Source: BOG-908 sp964244695 (GTDB taxonomy: Bacteria; Pseudomonadota; Alphaproteobacteria; Acetobacterales; Acetobacteraceae). Taken from it: a stretch of 9,695 nt of DNA. Location of the stretch: NCBI GenBank assembly GCA_964244695.1, contig CAXTJZ010000151.1, forward strand, positions 1 to 9,695, written 5' to 3'. Under the pieces are notes generated by a model that did not search any database, was not told the DNA's origin, and saw only the letters and a program-made list of their open reading frames with translations. Below are positions 1 to 5,978 of the stretch, in pieces (the first letter of the stretch is position 1; each line of letters starts with the position of its first letter). Both the position numbers and the translations under genes were made by a program.

Positions 1-10
1 CAGCGAGGGA

Positions 11-57
11 GCAAAAGTTTTTTGCTTCTTTTTTTCAAAAAAGAAGGCCTTGCTTGC
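11..57 (-). repeat. Double-palindrome T/A-rich repeat, copy 1
   Basis: Two palindromes lie side by side. The first is GCAAAAGTTTTTTGC at 11-25. The second is an A/T stem at 25-46, where CTTCTTTTTT pairs with AAAAAAGAAG. They are followed by GGCCT and a GCTTGC tail. The first 40 bases (11-50) are identical to 5932-5971. Read on the minus strand it has the same orientation as the copy that ends the Mfd-like gene, so it may terminate a minus-strand gene left of the window. It also sits only 17 bp before the start of the dsbD-like gene, so it forms part of that gene's leader or blocks read-through into it. Confidence 0.85.
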
Positions 58-63
58 TTTCTC

Positions 64-69
64 AAGGAG
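64..69 (+). promoter_or_regulatory. Ribosome binding site of the dsbD-like gene
   Basis: AAGGAG lies five bases before the ATG at 75. It decides this start over the in-frame TTG at 54, which lies inside the repeat tail and has no such site. Confidence 0.75.
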
Positions 70-74
70 TATCG

Positions 75-2066
75 ATGCGCGTCCCGATAGCCGCCCTGCT
101 CGCCCTGCTCGCAGCTGGCCCAGCCGCCGCCAGCGAGAGCGCGGCGGTGACCAACGCGCGCGGCACGGCGACGCTGGTCAGCGAGTCCGACAGCATCGTG
201 GCGGGCAAGCCGTTCCGGATCGGCCTGCACCTGAAGCTGGCGCCGGGTTGGCACACGTATTGGTCCAACCCTGGGGATGCAGGTGCGGCACCGACGCTGG
301 AGGTGGCGGGGGCCAAGGCGGGGCCGATCCAGTATCCGGCGCCGGAACTGCTGCATGAGGGGCCGTTCACCAGTTTTGCTTATACGGGTGAGGTGCTGCT
401 GCCCGTCACGGCCACGGCGGACAAGGCGGCTGCCATCACGGCGCATGCGACCTGGCTGGTTTGCGCCACGGTCTGCGTGCCGGAGGACGCCACGTTTCAT
501 CTGGATTTGCCGGTAGGCACGGGTGCGGCTGGGCCGCAGGCGGCGCTGTTCCAGGCCGCGGATGCGCGCATGCCGCGGCCCAGCCCGTTTGCCGCGCATG
601 TGACGCCTGGCGGCGTGCTGTGGCTCGATGCGCCGCATCTGTCGTTGCGGACGGCGCAGTTCTTTCCAGCTGAGGCGGGCGTGATCGAGCAGGGTGCCAG
701 GCAGGTGCTGCACGTGTCGGCGGAGCGGGTTTCGCTGGCGTTGCGGCCGGTGAAGACGCCGATGACATCCTTGGCCGGCGTATTGGTGCTGACGGACACG
801 GGCGGGCAGACCGAGGCATTGACGGTGGCCGCGACCGGAGGGGCGCTGCCGCAGGACCGGGTTGCCGGGCCGGGGCTGCTGGAGGCGCTGGTACTGGCGT
901 TTGCCGGCGGGTTGATCCTGAACCTGATGCCTTGCGTGCTGCCGATCCTGGCGATCAAGGCGCTGTCCCTCGCGCGGCTGTCGGGGGTGGCGCGGGCGCA
1001 TGTGCGGCGGGAGGCGGCGTTCTACACGCTGGGCGTGGTGGCGGCCTTTTGTGCGATCGGCGGGCTGACGCTGGCGGCGCGCGCGGCTGGCGGGGCGGCG
1101 GGATGGGGGGTGCAGTTCCAGTCGGCTGTGTTCACCACGGCTACGGGGTGGCTGCTGTTCGCCATCGGGCTGAACTTGTCGGGCGTGTTCCTGGTAGGCG
1201 GGCAGATGGCGGGGGCGGGGCAGCGGTTGGCCTCCCGCGGCAGTTTCTTCACCGGGCTGCTGGCGGTGGTGGTGGCGACACCCTGCACCGCGCCGTTCAT
1301 GGGAGCGGCACTGGCTGCCGCGCTTGCGATGCCGGCGGTGGAGGGGATGGCGATCTTCGTGGCGTTAGGATTGGGGCTGGCGGCGCCCTATGCGGCGCTG
1401 GCGCTCAGCCCGGCAACGGCGCGGTTGCTGCCGAAGCCCGGCGCGTGGATGGACACGCTGAAGCACCTGCTGGCGTTTCCGATGTATGCGGCGGCGCTGT
1501 GGATGGTGTGGGTGGCGAGCCAGCAGACAGACCAGACGGGTCTGGCGGCCATCTTCGCGAGCTTCCTGCTGGTTGCGTTCGCCGCCTGGGCCTACGGGTT
1601 CGGGCAGACGCGCGAGCGGCCGGTGGTGCTGAACCTGGCCGCGCTGGCGAGTGCGGCCGGCGGGCTGGCGTTGCTGGCGGCGGTGGCGCTGGCGGCGCCA
1701 GCGGCGCAGGCGGCGCAAGGCGTGGCAGCCGACGGGTCCGAGCCGTTCTCTGCCGGGCGCCTGGCCAGCCTGCGGGCGGAGCACCGTCCGGTGCTGGTGG
1801 ACATGAGTGCGGCCTGGTGCGTGACGTGCCTGGTGAACGAGCGGGTGGCGCTGGCGCCGCAGGCGGTGCGTGACGCGTTTGCCGCCCATCGCGTGGCGTA
1901 TCTGAAGGGAGATTGGACGCGGCGGGATGCCGGGATCACCGCGTTCCTGCAGCAATACGATCGGGCGGGCGTGCCGCTTTACGTGTTCTACCCGGCGGCG
2001 GGCGAGCCGGAGGTGCTGCCGCAGATTTTGACGGCTGGGCTGGTGCTGGATCGGGTGGGGAAGTGA
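75..2066 (+). CDS. dsbD: DsbD/ScsB-family protein-disulfide reductase
   Basis: This 663-residue inner-membrane protein should carry electrons from cytoplasmic thioredoxin to periplasmic thiol proteins, for example in disulfide repair or cytochrome c maturation. Residues 1-20 look like a signal peptide (hydrophobic run ending AAA-S). A periplasmic N-terminal domain follows with the cysteine pair C130/C134 (CATVC, then VPED), a pattern like ScsB-type proteins. About eight membrane helices span roughly 265-542. They carry C287 (NLMPCVLP) and C404 (ATPCTAPF), the CcdA-like redox pair. A thioredoxin-like domain at about 555-663 has the WCVTC active site, C582/C585. All six expected cysteines are present, so the protein looks intact. 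The ATG at 75 was chosen because AAGGAG lies at 64-69 and the signal peptide begins there; an upstream TTG at 54 would add seven residues from the repeat. The gene stands alone on this strand. Substrate partners cannot be told from sequence. Confidence 0.93.
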   Translation: MRVPIAALLALLAAGPAAASESAAVTNARGTATLVSESDSIVAGKPFRIGLHLKLAPGWHTYWSNPGDAGAAPTLEVAGAKAGPIQYPAPELLHEGPFTSFAYTGEVLLPVTATADKAAAITAHATWLVCATVCVPEDATFHLDLPVGTGAAGPQAALFQAADARMPRPSPFAAHVTPGGVLWLDAPHLSLRTAQFFPAEAGVIEQGARQVLHVSAERVSLALRPVKTPMTSLAGVLVLTDTGGQTEALTVAATGGALPQDRVAGPGLLEALVLAFAGGLILNLMPCVLPILAIKALSLARLSGVARAHVRREAAFYTLGVVAAFCAIGGLTLAARAAGGAAGWGVQFQSAVFTTATGWLLFAIGLNLSGVFLVGGQMAGAGQRLASRGSFFTGLLAVVVATPCTAPFMGAALAAALAMPAVEGMAIFVALGLGLAAPYAALALSPATARLLPKPGAWMDTLKHLLAFPMYAAALWMVWVASQQTDQTGLAAIFASFLLVAFAAWAYGFGQTRERPVVLNLAALASAAGGLALLAAVALAAPAAQAAQGVAADGSEPFSAGRLASLRAEHRPVLVDMSAAWCVTCLVNERVALAPQAVRDAFAAHRVAYLKGDWTRRDAGITAFLQQYDRAGVPLYVFYPAAGEPEVLPQILTAGLVLDRVGK

Positions 2067-2141
2067 GAAAGGTAGTGGCGGCATTCGATAGGGTGGATTC
2101 CTACCGTATGCTGGTTCGACGTTACGAGTGACCGATACGGA

Positions 2142-2186
2142 GCAAGCAAGCTCTTTCTTGGAAAGAAGGGGCAGAGACTTGCTTCC
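2142..2186 (+). repeat. Divergent, GC-richer copy of the repeat, possible dsbD terminator
   Basis: The stretch begins GCAAGCAAG, has a short hairpin at 2153-2165 (CTTTC, loop TTG, GAAAG), and ends with GACTTGCTTCC. The order of parts matches the other copies (GCAAG, then CTTC/GAAG palindrome, then ACTTTTGC-like end), but many A/T positions are changed. It lies 75 bp after the dsbD stop in the orientation expected for a 3' element of that gene. It also marks the left side of the lower-GC island. Membership in the family is by eye. Confidence 0.5.
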
Positions 2187-2253
2187 CACAATGGCAGCGT
2201 GCGTGTCGCGTCAGGGGCACGCGCTTACTGCAGATACGCTGGGGCGTCGCAAA

Positions 2254-2859
2254 CTACCCAGACTTAACGCCATGTGCTCGAGGCTTCCGGTGCTTGACAT
2301 GCCTGGGCGGCATGGGTGGTACCGGCGTCGTCGCGTAGAACGTGTTACCGCCGATCGTCTCGAGCGCCGTGAAACGGCCTCCTGGAGCGCCATGGTCCGA
2401 CGTACGCCAAGCCGTCACATCGGCGTATTTCGCCACGGCAGGAACAACAGCCTCAGTAGCCGCCGATACGGCATCCCGCACGAACTGCGCGTAGTCACCC
2501 TGTTGCGGATGCCGAGGGTTGTTGGCGATGGCTAGTATGCCCGCCAGATTTGCACTCATGCCCGCGTCCAGCGCGGGATAGTCTGCAAACCCGGCAAACT
2601 GATTCCCCAACTCCACAATGTCGGTCTCCGACGTGGCACCTTTGGCACCGTACTCGCCGGGAGACTTCAGCCTGTTCTCTATCGTCTGCCGCATCAGCCG
2701 CATGGCCGTCAGGTTGTCCGACGCCACGTAGTTGCCCACGTTCCCGGGGTTATACGCTTCCAGCAGGAACAGTCTTTCCATTGCCCCCGCATCGGTGTTG
2801 GGCGCATCCAGTGAAAGGGCCGGCACCTTCGAGGCACCGGGCTGAGCGGGTTTAGCCAT
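2254..2859 (-). CDS. Small protein with SleB (cell-wall hydrolase)-like pattern, possible effector
   Basis: This 201-residue protein has no signal peptide or membrane segment. The core at about 27-175 follows the residue pattern of SleB-type hydrolases (Hydrolase_2): an acidic residue in LLEAYN (E34, candidate catalytic Glu), an NR pair (62-63), a NQF motif (86-88), and a late tryptophan followed by GGNTFY (W151, 170-175), like the GxxxFY end of that family. If right, it would cut peptidoglycan. The tail at 176-201 is proline-rich and basic. The start codon overlaps the stop of the upstream gene by 8 bp, which suggests translational coupling. Absence of a Sec signal while carrying a wall-hydrolase pattern would fit an effector delivered by another route, but no VgrG, PAAR, Hcp or other secretion gene is in the window. 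Base composition is lower in GC than the flanks, suggesting transfer. The gene itself is well supported by its protein-like sequence; the family assignment is by eye and unproven. Confidence 0.6.
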   Translation of the reverse strand: MAKPAQPGASKVPALSLDAPNTDAGAMERLFLLEAYNPGNVGNYVASDNLTAMRLMRQTIENRLKSPGEYGAKGATSETDIVELGNQFAGFADYPALDAGMSANLAGILAIANNPRHPQQGDYAQFVRDAVSAATEAVVPAVAKYADVTAWRTSDHGAPGGRFTALETIGGNTFYATTPVPPMPPRHVKHRKPRAHGVKSG

Positions 2860-3478
2860 GGTCGGGCGCTCGCGCGGAGTCTCTGTTAATCAGAAACTGG
2901 TCTCCCTCGCGTGGACAAGCTCGTTGCACCTCTTTCACGAACGATCGAGACAACAGGTAAGTGCTTGTGCCGGGATCGTTACGAACGTCCCGCGTAAGGT
3001 CCAGGTAGCGTTTGGAGTGAACCAGCGTCTCTGGATCATTGACGTTCGGCACCCACAGGATCAGCTTGTTCTCCGATGGCCAATACACTTCAGCCTGAAA
3101 GTGTGCGCCGTCACGCTGCCCAACGACACACAACCGGTTCACCGCGTGATGTCCTTTCCGGTTGACCAGCGCCTGGAGTTGAGCATTAGCATCGGCAAAT
3201 CCGGGCAACGTCTTGATGGATACCCACTCGCTCGTTGCACGAACAGCAACATTGGTTGCCAGGTAGAAGCTGATGGTGACTAACAACGTAAGAACGCACC
3301 GGAAACCGCGTCGACCTGGAGACGACCATAGACATCTTTCGGCGCTATTGTGAGTGAAGCGATGCAATCCAGCGGCAATACAGCCAGCTCTTGCCGTCTG
3401 ATGAAGTCGCTTCAGCGAGGAACACTTACTTGAGATAACAACAGGTAGGTGCTGGCCTGTGCGGAAAATTTTGCCCAT
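2852..3478 (-). CDS. Unknown exported or membrane-anchored protein, possible immunity partner
   Basis: I do not recognise a named family. From the ATG at 3478 the frame gives 208 residues. Basic residues (GRRGFR) then a hydrophobic stretch at about 61-77 form a signal peptide or membrane anchor. The remaining ~125 residues, starting near TSEWVSIKTLPG, look like a compact soluble domain with VNRLCVVGQRDG, EVYWPSENKLILW and SKRYLDLTRDV, and would lie in the periplasm. The start is unsure: the frame is open from a TTG at 3535, has its first ATG at 3478 and another TTG at 3367. None has a good ribosome binding site, and the first ~55 residues do not look protein-like. The stop overlaps the next gene's start by 8 bp (ATGGCTAA), so the two are likely cotranscribed. 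A periplasmic protein paired with a putative wall hydrolase suggests an immunity role; this is inference. The poor start may mean the 5' end is damaged. Confidence 0.55.
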   Translation of the reverse strand: MGKIFRTGQHLPVVISSKCSSLKRLHQTARAGCIAAGLHRFTHNSAERCLWSSPGRRGFRCVLTLLVTISFYLATNVAVRATSEWVSIKTLPGFADANAQLQALVNRKGHHAVNRLCVVGQRDGAHFQAEVYWPSENKLILWVPNVNDPETLVHSKRYLDLTRDVRNDPGTSTYLLSRSFVKEVQRACPREGDQFLINRDSARAPDHG

Positions 3479-3535
3479 GAGTGATGCTTTCGGCTTGAGG
3501 CAGAACCGCCACTGAGAGTCACCTGCACTCACCAA

Positions 3536-4032
3536 GTGAAACTAGATGCCTTGTGGCTATAGCTAATCTCTCTCATTACCTTCTACTTTTCGATAGGACA
3601 CTAAATTGTCCGATGGTGGTGAAAGCTTTGTTCGCATATTCATCCCGTCCGCTTCAAGCGAAGAACGCCTCCAAGTCGTCTAGGTGCTGTTCGTGCTGCT
3701 TGCCCTGCTGATCGGGACCGGACTTGGCAAGGGCAACGCGCTGTTGCTACACGGCATCGCTTCGGCGAACGGATATCGTTAATTGCCAATTGCAATACGT
3801 GTGGGACCCGCACGGCAATCGTGGAGGCGGACCCGCCCTGGCATCCTAAGGCTACAGCCGCCTAACTTGCCTGACGACCGGAACAGCACCGGATGGCACC
3901 AGCAAGCCGTGACATCGGGGCGATGCTCTGCCGTAACGAAGGAGAGCCTTGTCCTTCAAGAGCAACGCGAAAGTTTCAGCTGCACCAATGCGAAGTAGAA
4001 GCGAATGTATCCACGACTCGCGCTCAACAAAA
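3536..4032. other. Low-GC stretch without a convincing gene
   Basis: About 500 bp, clearly less GC-rich than the flanking genes (3541-3600 is close to 40 percent GC). No long protein-like frame, tRNA or transposase remnant was found. The only longer frame (3783-3998, +) has an arginine- and serine-rich product with no family resemblance. Part of it (3597-3862) may be decayed coding sequence. A promoter for the two minus-strand island genes should lie here, but no convincing one was seen. Confidence 0.5.
3597..3862 (+). pseudogene. Possible decayed coding remnant
   Basis: One frame from 3597 is open except for a TAG at 3681. It reads LSDGGESFVRIFIPSASSEE before the stop and a hydrophobic segment (VLFVLLALLIGTGLGKGNAL) after it, ending at the TAA at 3780. 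A second frame then gives DIVNCQLQYVWDPHGN before a stop near 3861. These pieces look more like protein than random sequence, so a small membrane protein gene broken by a stop and a frameshift is possible. No family is recognised and chance is a real alternative. Confidence 0.22.
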
Positions 4033-4074
4033 GCAAAGGTTTTGCTTCTTTTGAAAAAAGAAGGTTTTGCCTGC
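4033..4074 (-). repeat. Repeat copy 2, downstream of the catalase-like gene
   Basis: A shortened variant: GCAAAGGTTTTGC at 4033-4045 and the CTTCTTTT/AAAAGAAG stem at 4045-4063, then GGTTTTGCCTGCC in place of GGCCT...GCTTGC. It lies 13 bp beyond the stop of the minus-strand catalase-like gene, in the same orientation as the copy ending the Mfd-like gene, so it is the likely terminator region. It also closes the right side of the lower-GC island. Confidence 0.75.
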
Positions 4075-4087
4075 CTTCCTTCGCCAG

Positions 4088-5743
4088 TCAGATACGCCGG
4101 GCAACACGGTCCGCCGTGACGGCCGTGGTGATGCCGAACAGCATATGGAACAGTCCGTGCTGGACGATGCTGGCGGTGGTGTCCCGGCTGAGCCGGGGGG
4201 TGACGCCGAGCGCCGGGCCGAGCGCGCCATAGGCCAGGCTGTAGAACGCCGCGCCGAACACGCTGCCGGCAATGACGGGCGGCAGGCCGGCGGGTTTGAC
4301 CGCGCCATAGATCAGGCCTGAGGCGGCCGACAGCGCCAAGTGACCGCCGTGGGAGACGAGTTGCTCGCCGGCGTGGCTCCTGGCCCTGTCGCGCTTCTGC
4401 TTCAGGCCGGCCAGGCGGGCAGTGCGGCGCTTCAGCTTCACCAGGTCTGACGGCTCGTCCACCATCGCTTCCAAGGCGAGGAAGATCGCCGAGAGCAGCG
4501 CGCCGGCCGCCAGGCCGCCGGCGGTGCCGGAGACGAGCCGGCGCGCCCGGCCGTTGATCGGCTGGCCGATCACGCCGGGCATGGCGTCCGGCGTGCCGGG
4601 ACGGCGGCCCTCCCGGCCGGGCGTGGTGCCGAACGCGGCGGCCGGTGCGGCCGACAGGGCCAGGGCCGCCTGCGGTTCGTGTATGGGGCAGCGGTTGCGC
4701 GCGGCTCGGAAGCCGGCCGACCTCACATAGGCTTCCCGGCGCGCCCGGTTGATCGAGCCGAGCGGCTGGTGCGCGGCGATGCCATGCCAGGGGCTGAAGG
4801 CCAGGCCGTCATCGACCTCCTGCGCGCGCGCCTCGCTCCAGGCCGGTTGCGGCTTGGCGGTAATGCGCGCCACGGCGACATAGGGGCTCTCGTCCTCCGG
4901 CCACGGAACCGAGGCGTCCTCGACGGGCATGGTTTCCGGGTTGGTGCGCAACTGAACGCGCAATTCCCAGATACCGCCATGGGTGGCGAAATGGTCGATC
5001 ACCGACTGGCGCAGCCCGTTCGGCTTGCCGGAGAGATCGACGGGCGCGTCCGTCAGCGTGGTGAGTTCGGCTGAAGCGGGCGCCACGGACAGCTTGGCGA
5101 TGTAGTTGCCGTAGCGGAACGGCGTCTGCGAGTAGAACGTCTCGCCCAGCGGATGGGTGAGCGGCTGGCCGCCCAGCGCCTTCAGCGGCCCGGCATCGGC
5201 GCCGGCGGCGGCGGCCAGCCTGGCCAGGCCGCGCATCACCCAGGAAAACGCGCGTTTCCACCCCTGGCCGGTGTCGGTGGTGGCGGCGAGCACCTTCAGG
5301 CTCGGCGCGAAGCCCTGTGCGTCCGGCGCCACGAAGGCCGGGCCGTTCGCCATGACGAAATCCTGGGTCGTGTCGCCGGCGGAGCCGGGCAGGCGCTCGC
5401 CTTCCACCCCGATGATCTTCAACCCGAGGCCGCGTGGCGACGAGACCGTGTCGTCCAGTATGTCGCCGGGGTTCGTCGAAACGCGCATCACCACGGGATA
5501 GGCCTTTGGCTGGGCGAAGATGCCCTGGGCCAGCGTTTCGGGCAGGTTTTCGAGCACTTGCATCTCGCCCTGCAGCAGGCCGTGGCTCTTGGCGTGCACG
5601 CTGCGCACGGCATGCCCGTAATCCTGCCAGGTGGTCTCCAGTATGGATTGCATGGCGGTGTTTATGTGGGCGATGGCGGGCCGCTCGGTTGGGGCCGGCT
5701 GTTCCACGCCGGTGGCATAGGCGATCGGGTTGTTGCTTGGCAT
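4088..5743 (-). CDS. Catalase-like haem protein fused to a C-terminal membrane domain
   Basis: A 551-residue protein. Residues ~25-350 resemble the small catalase-like family (SrpA / y4iL type): HAKSHG with H50 at the catalytic-His position, VVMRVST (84-90), RGLGLKIIG (104-112), DFVMANGPAF with N133 at the distal Asn position, and HQPLGSINRAR followed by R335/Y339, spaced like the RxxxY motif of the proximal haem tyrosine. It could bind haem and act on peroxides or organic hydroperoxides; activity is not proven by motifs. Residues ~400-551 are different: three or four hydrophobic segments (about 403-424, 486-508, 524-545), a basic stretch at 437-458, and an ending like YagU/DUF1440-type membrane proteins (HGLFHMLFGITTAV). 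This would tether the catalase domain to the inner membrane, domain in the cytoplasm, as no signal peptide is seen. The linker at ~351-400 is Ala/Pro/Gly-rich. GGAG lies eight bases before the ATG at 5743. The gene stands alone between two repeat copies. Confidence 0.88.
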   Translation of the reverse strand: MPSNNPIAYATGVEQPAPTERPAIAHINTAMQSILETTWQDYGHAVRSVHAKSHGLLQGEMQVLENLPETLAQGIFAQPKAYPVVMRVSTNPGDILDDTVSSPRGLGLKIIGVEGERLPGSAGDTTQDFVMANGPAFVAPDAQGFAPSLKVLAATTDTGQGWKRAFSWVMRGLARLAAAAGADAGPLKALGGQPLTHPLGETFYSQTPFRYGNYIAKLSVAPASAELTTLTDAPVDLSGKPNGLRQSVIDHFATHGGIWELRVQLRTNPETMPVEDASVPWPEDESPYVAVARITAKPQPAWSEARAQEVDDGLAFSPWHGIAAHQPLGSINRARREAYVRSAGFRAARNRCPIHEPQAALALSAAPAAAFGTTPGREGRRPGTPDAMPGVIGQPINGRARRLVSGTAGGLAAGALLSAIFLALEAMVDEPSDLVKLKRRTARLAGLKQKRDRARSHAGEQLVSHGGHLALSAASGLIYGAVKPAGLPPVIAGSVFGAAFYSLAYGALGPALGVTPRLSRDTTASIVQHGLFHMLFGITTAVTADRVARRI

Positions 5744-5769
5744 GGTCCGTGCTCCGGCTTCGTTGCTGA

Positions 5770-5775
5770 TGTATA
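5770..5775 (-). promoter_or_regulatory. Possible -10 box of the catalase-like gene
   Basis: On the minus strand TATACA lies 26 bp before the ATG at 5743. A clear -35 box is not visible at the right spacing, so this is weak support only. Confidence 0.25.
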
Positions 5776-5824
5776 AGCGAGAGGAGGGGGGCCGTCGGCT
5801 TCTTTTAGGCTGACTGTTTGCGCA

Positions 5825-5871
5825 GCAAGAAAGGCCTTCTTTTTAGAAAAAAGAAGCAAAAAACTTTTGCT
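5825..5871 (+). repeat. Repeat copy 3, left arm of an inverted pair
   Basis: GCAAG, then AGGCCTTC, an A/T stem at 5836-5856 and GCAAAAAACTTTTGC at 5856-5870. It is nearly the reverse complement of 5932-5978. It lies about 80 bp upstream of the catalase-like start and does not end any plus-strand gene in the window. Confidence 0.85.
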
Positions 5872-5888
5872 ACCCGCATTTGCACCAG

Positions 5889-5912
5889 CCCGGTGCCTCT
5901 GGACACACCGGG
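5889..5912. other. GC-rich hairpin between two inverted repeat copies
   Basis: CCCGGTG (5889-5895) pairs perfectly with CACCGGG (5906-5912) across a 10-base loop. It lies in the ~60 bp spacer between copies 3 and 4, so it would sit at the tip of a larger cruciform if the two copies pair. There is no T tract next to the stem itself. Confidence 0.5.
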
Positions 5913-5931
5913 ATGTTTCAGCGTCGGCGGA

Positions 5932-5978
5932 GCAAAAGTTTTTTGCTTCTTTTTTTCAAAAAAGAAGGCCTCGCTTGC
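5932..5978 (-). repeat. Repeat copy 4, overlapping the end of the Mfd-like gene
   Basis: GCAAAAGTTTTTTGC at 5932-5946, A/T stem at 5946-5967, then GGCCTCGCTTGC. The first 40 bases match copy 1 exactly. On the minus strand it provides the last codons and TGA stop (5956-5958) of the Mfd-like gene, followed at once by the A/T hairpin and a T run, so it probably works as the gene's terminator. Confidence 0.87.

Noticed and set aside
932..1873. Plus-strand open frame of 313 residues inside dsbD
   Set aside because: Very Gly/Ala-rich, out of frame with the clear DsbD membrane and thioredoxin motifs.
2100..2135. GGTTCGAC, like a tRNA T-arm
   Set aside because: Flanking bases do not pair into a T stem and no anticodon or acceptor arms could be found.
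1365..2189. Minus-strand open frame of 274 residues opposite dsbD
   Set aside because: Arg/His/Gln-rich product typical of antisense frames in GC-rich genes; no motif.
2128..2535. Plus-strand open frame of 135 residues after dsbD
   Set aside because: Runs through a repeat copy and opposite the SleB-like gene; Arg-rich with no family features.
2858..3283. Plus-strand open frame of 141 residues in the island
   Set aside because: Opposite to the minus-strand frame with the more protein-like product; no motif and no ribosome site.
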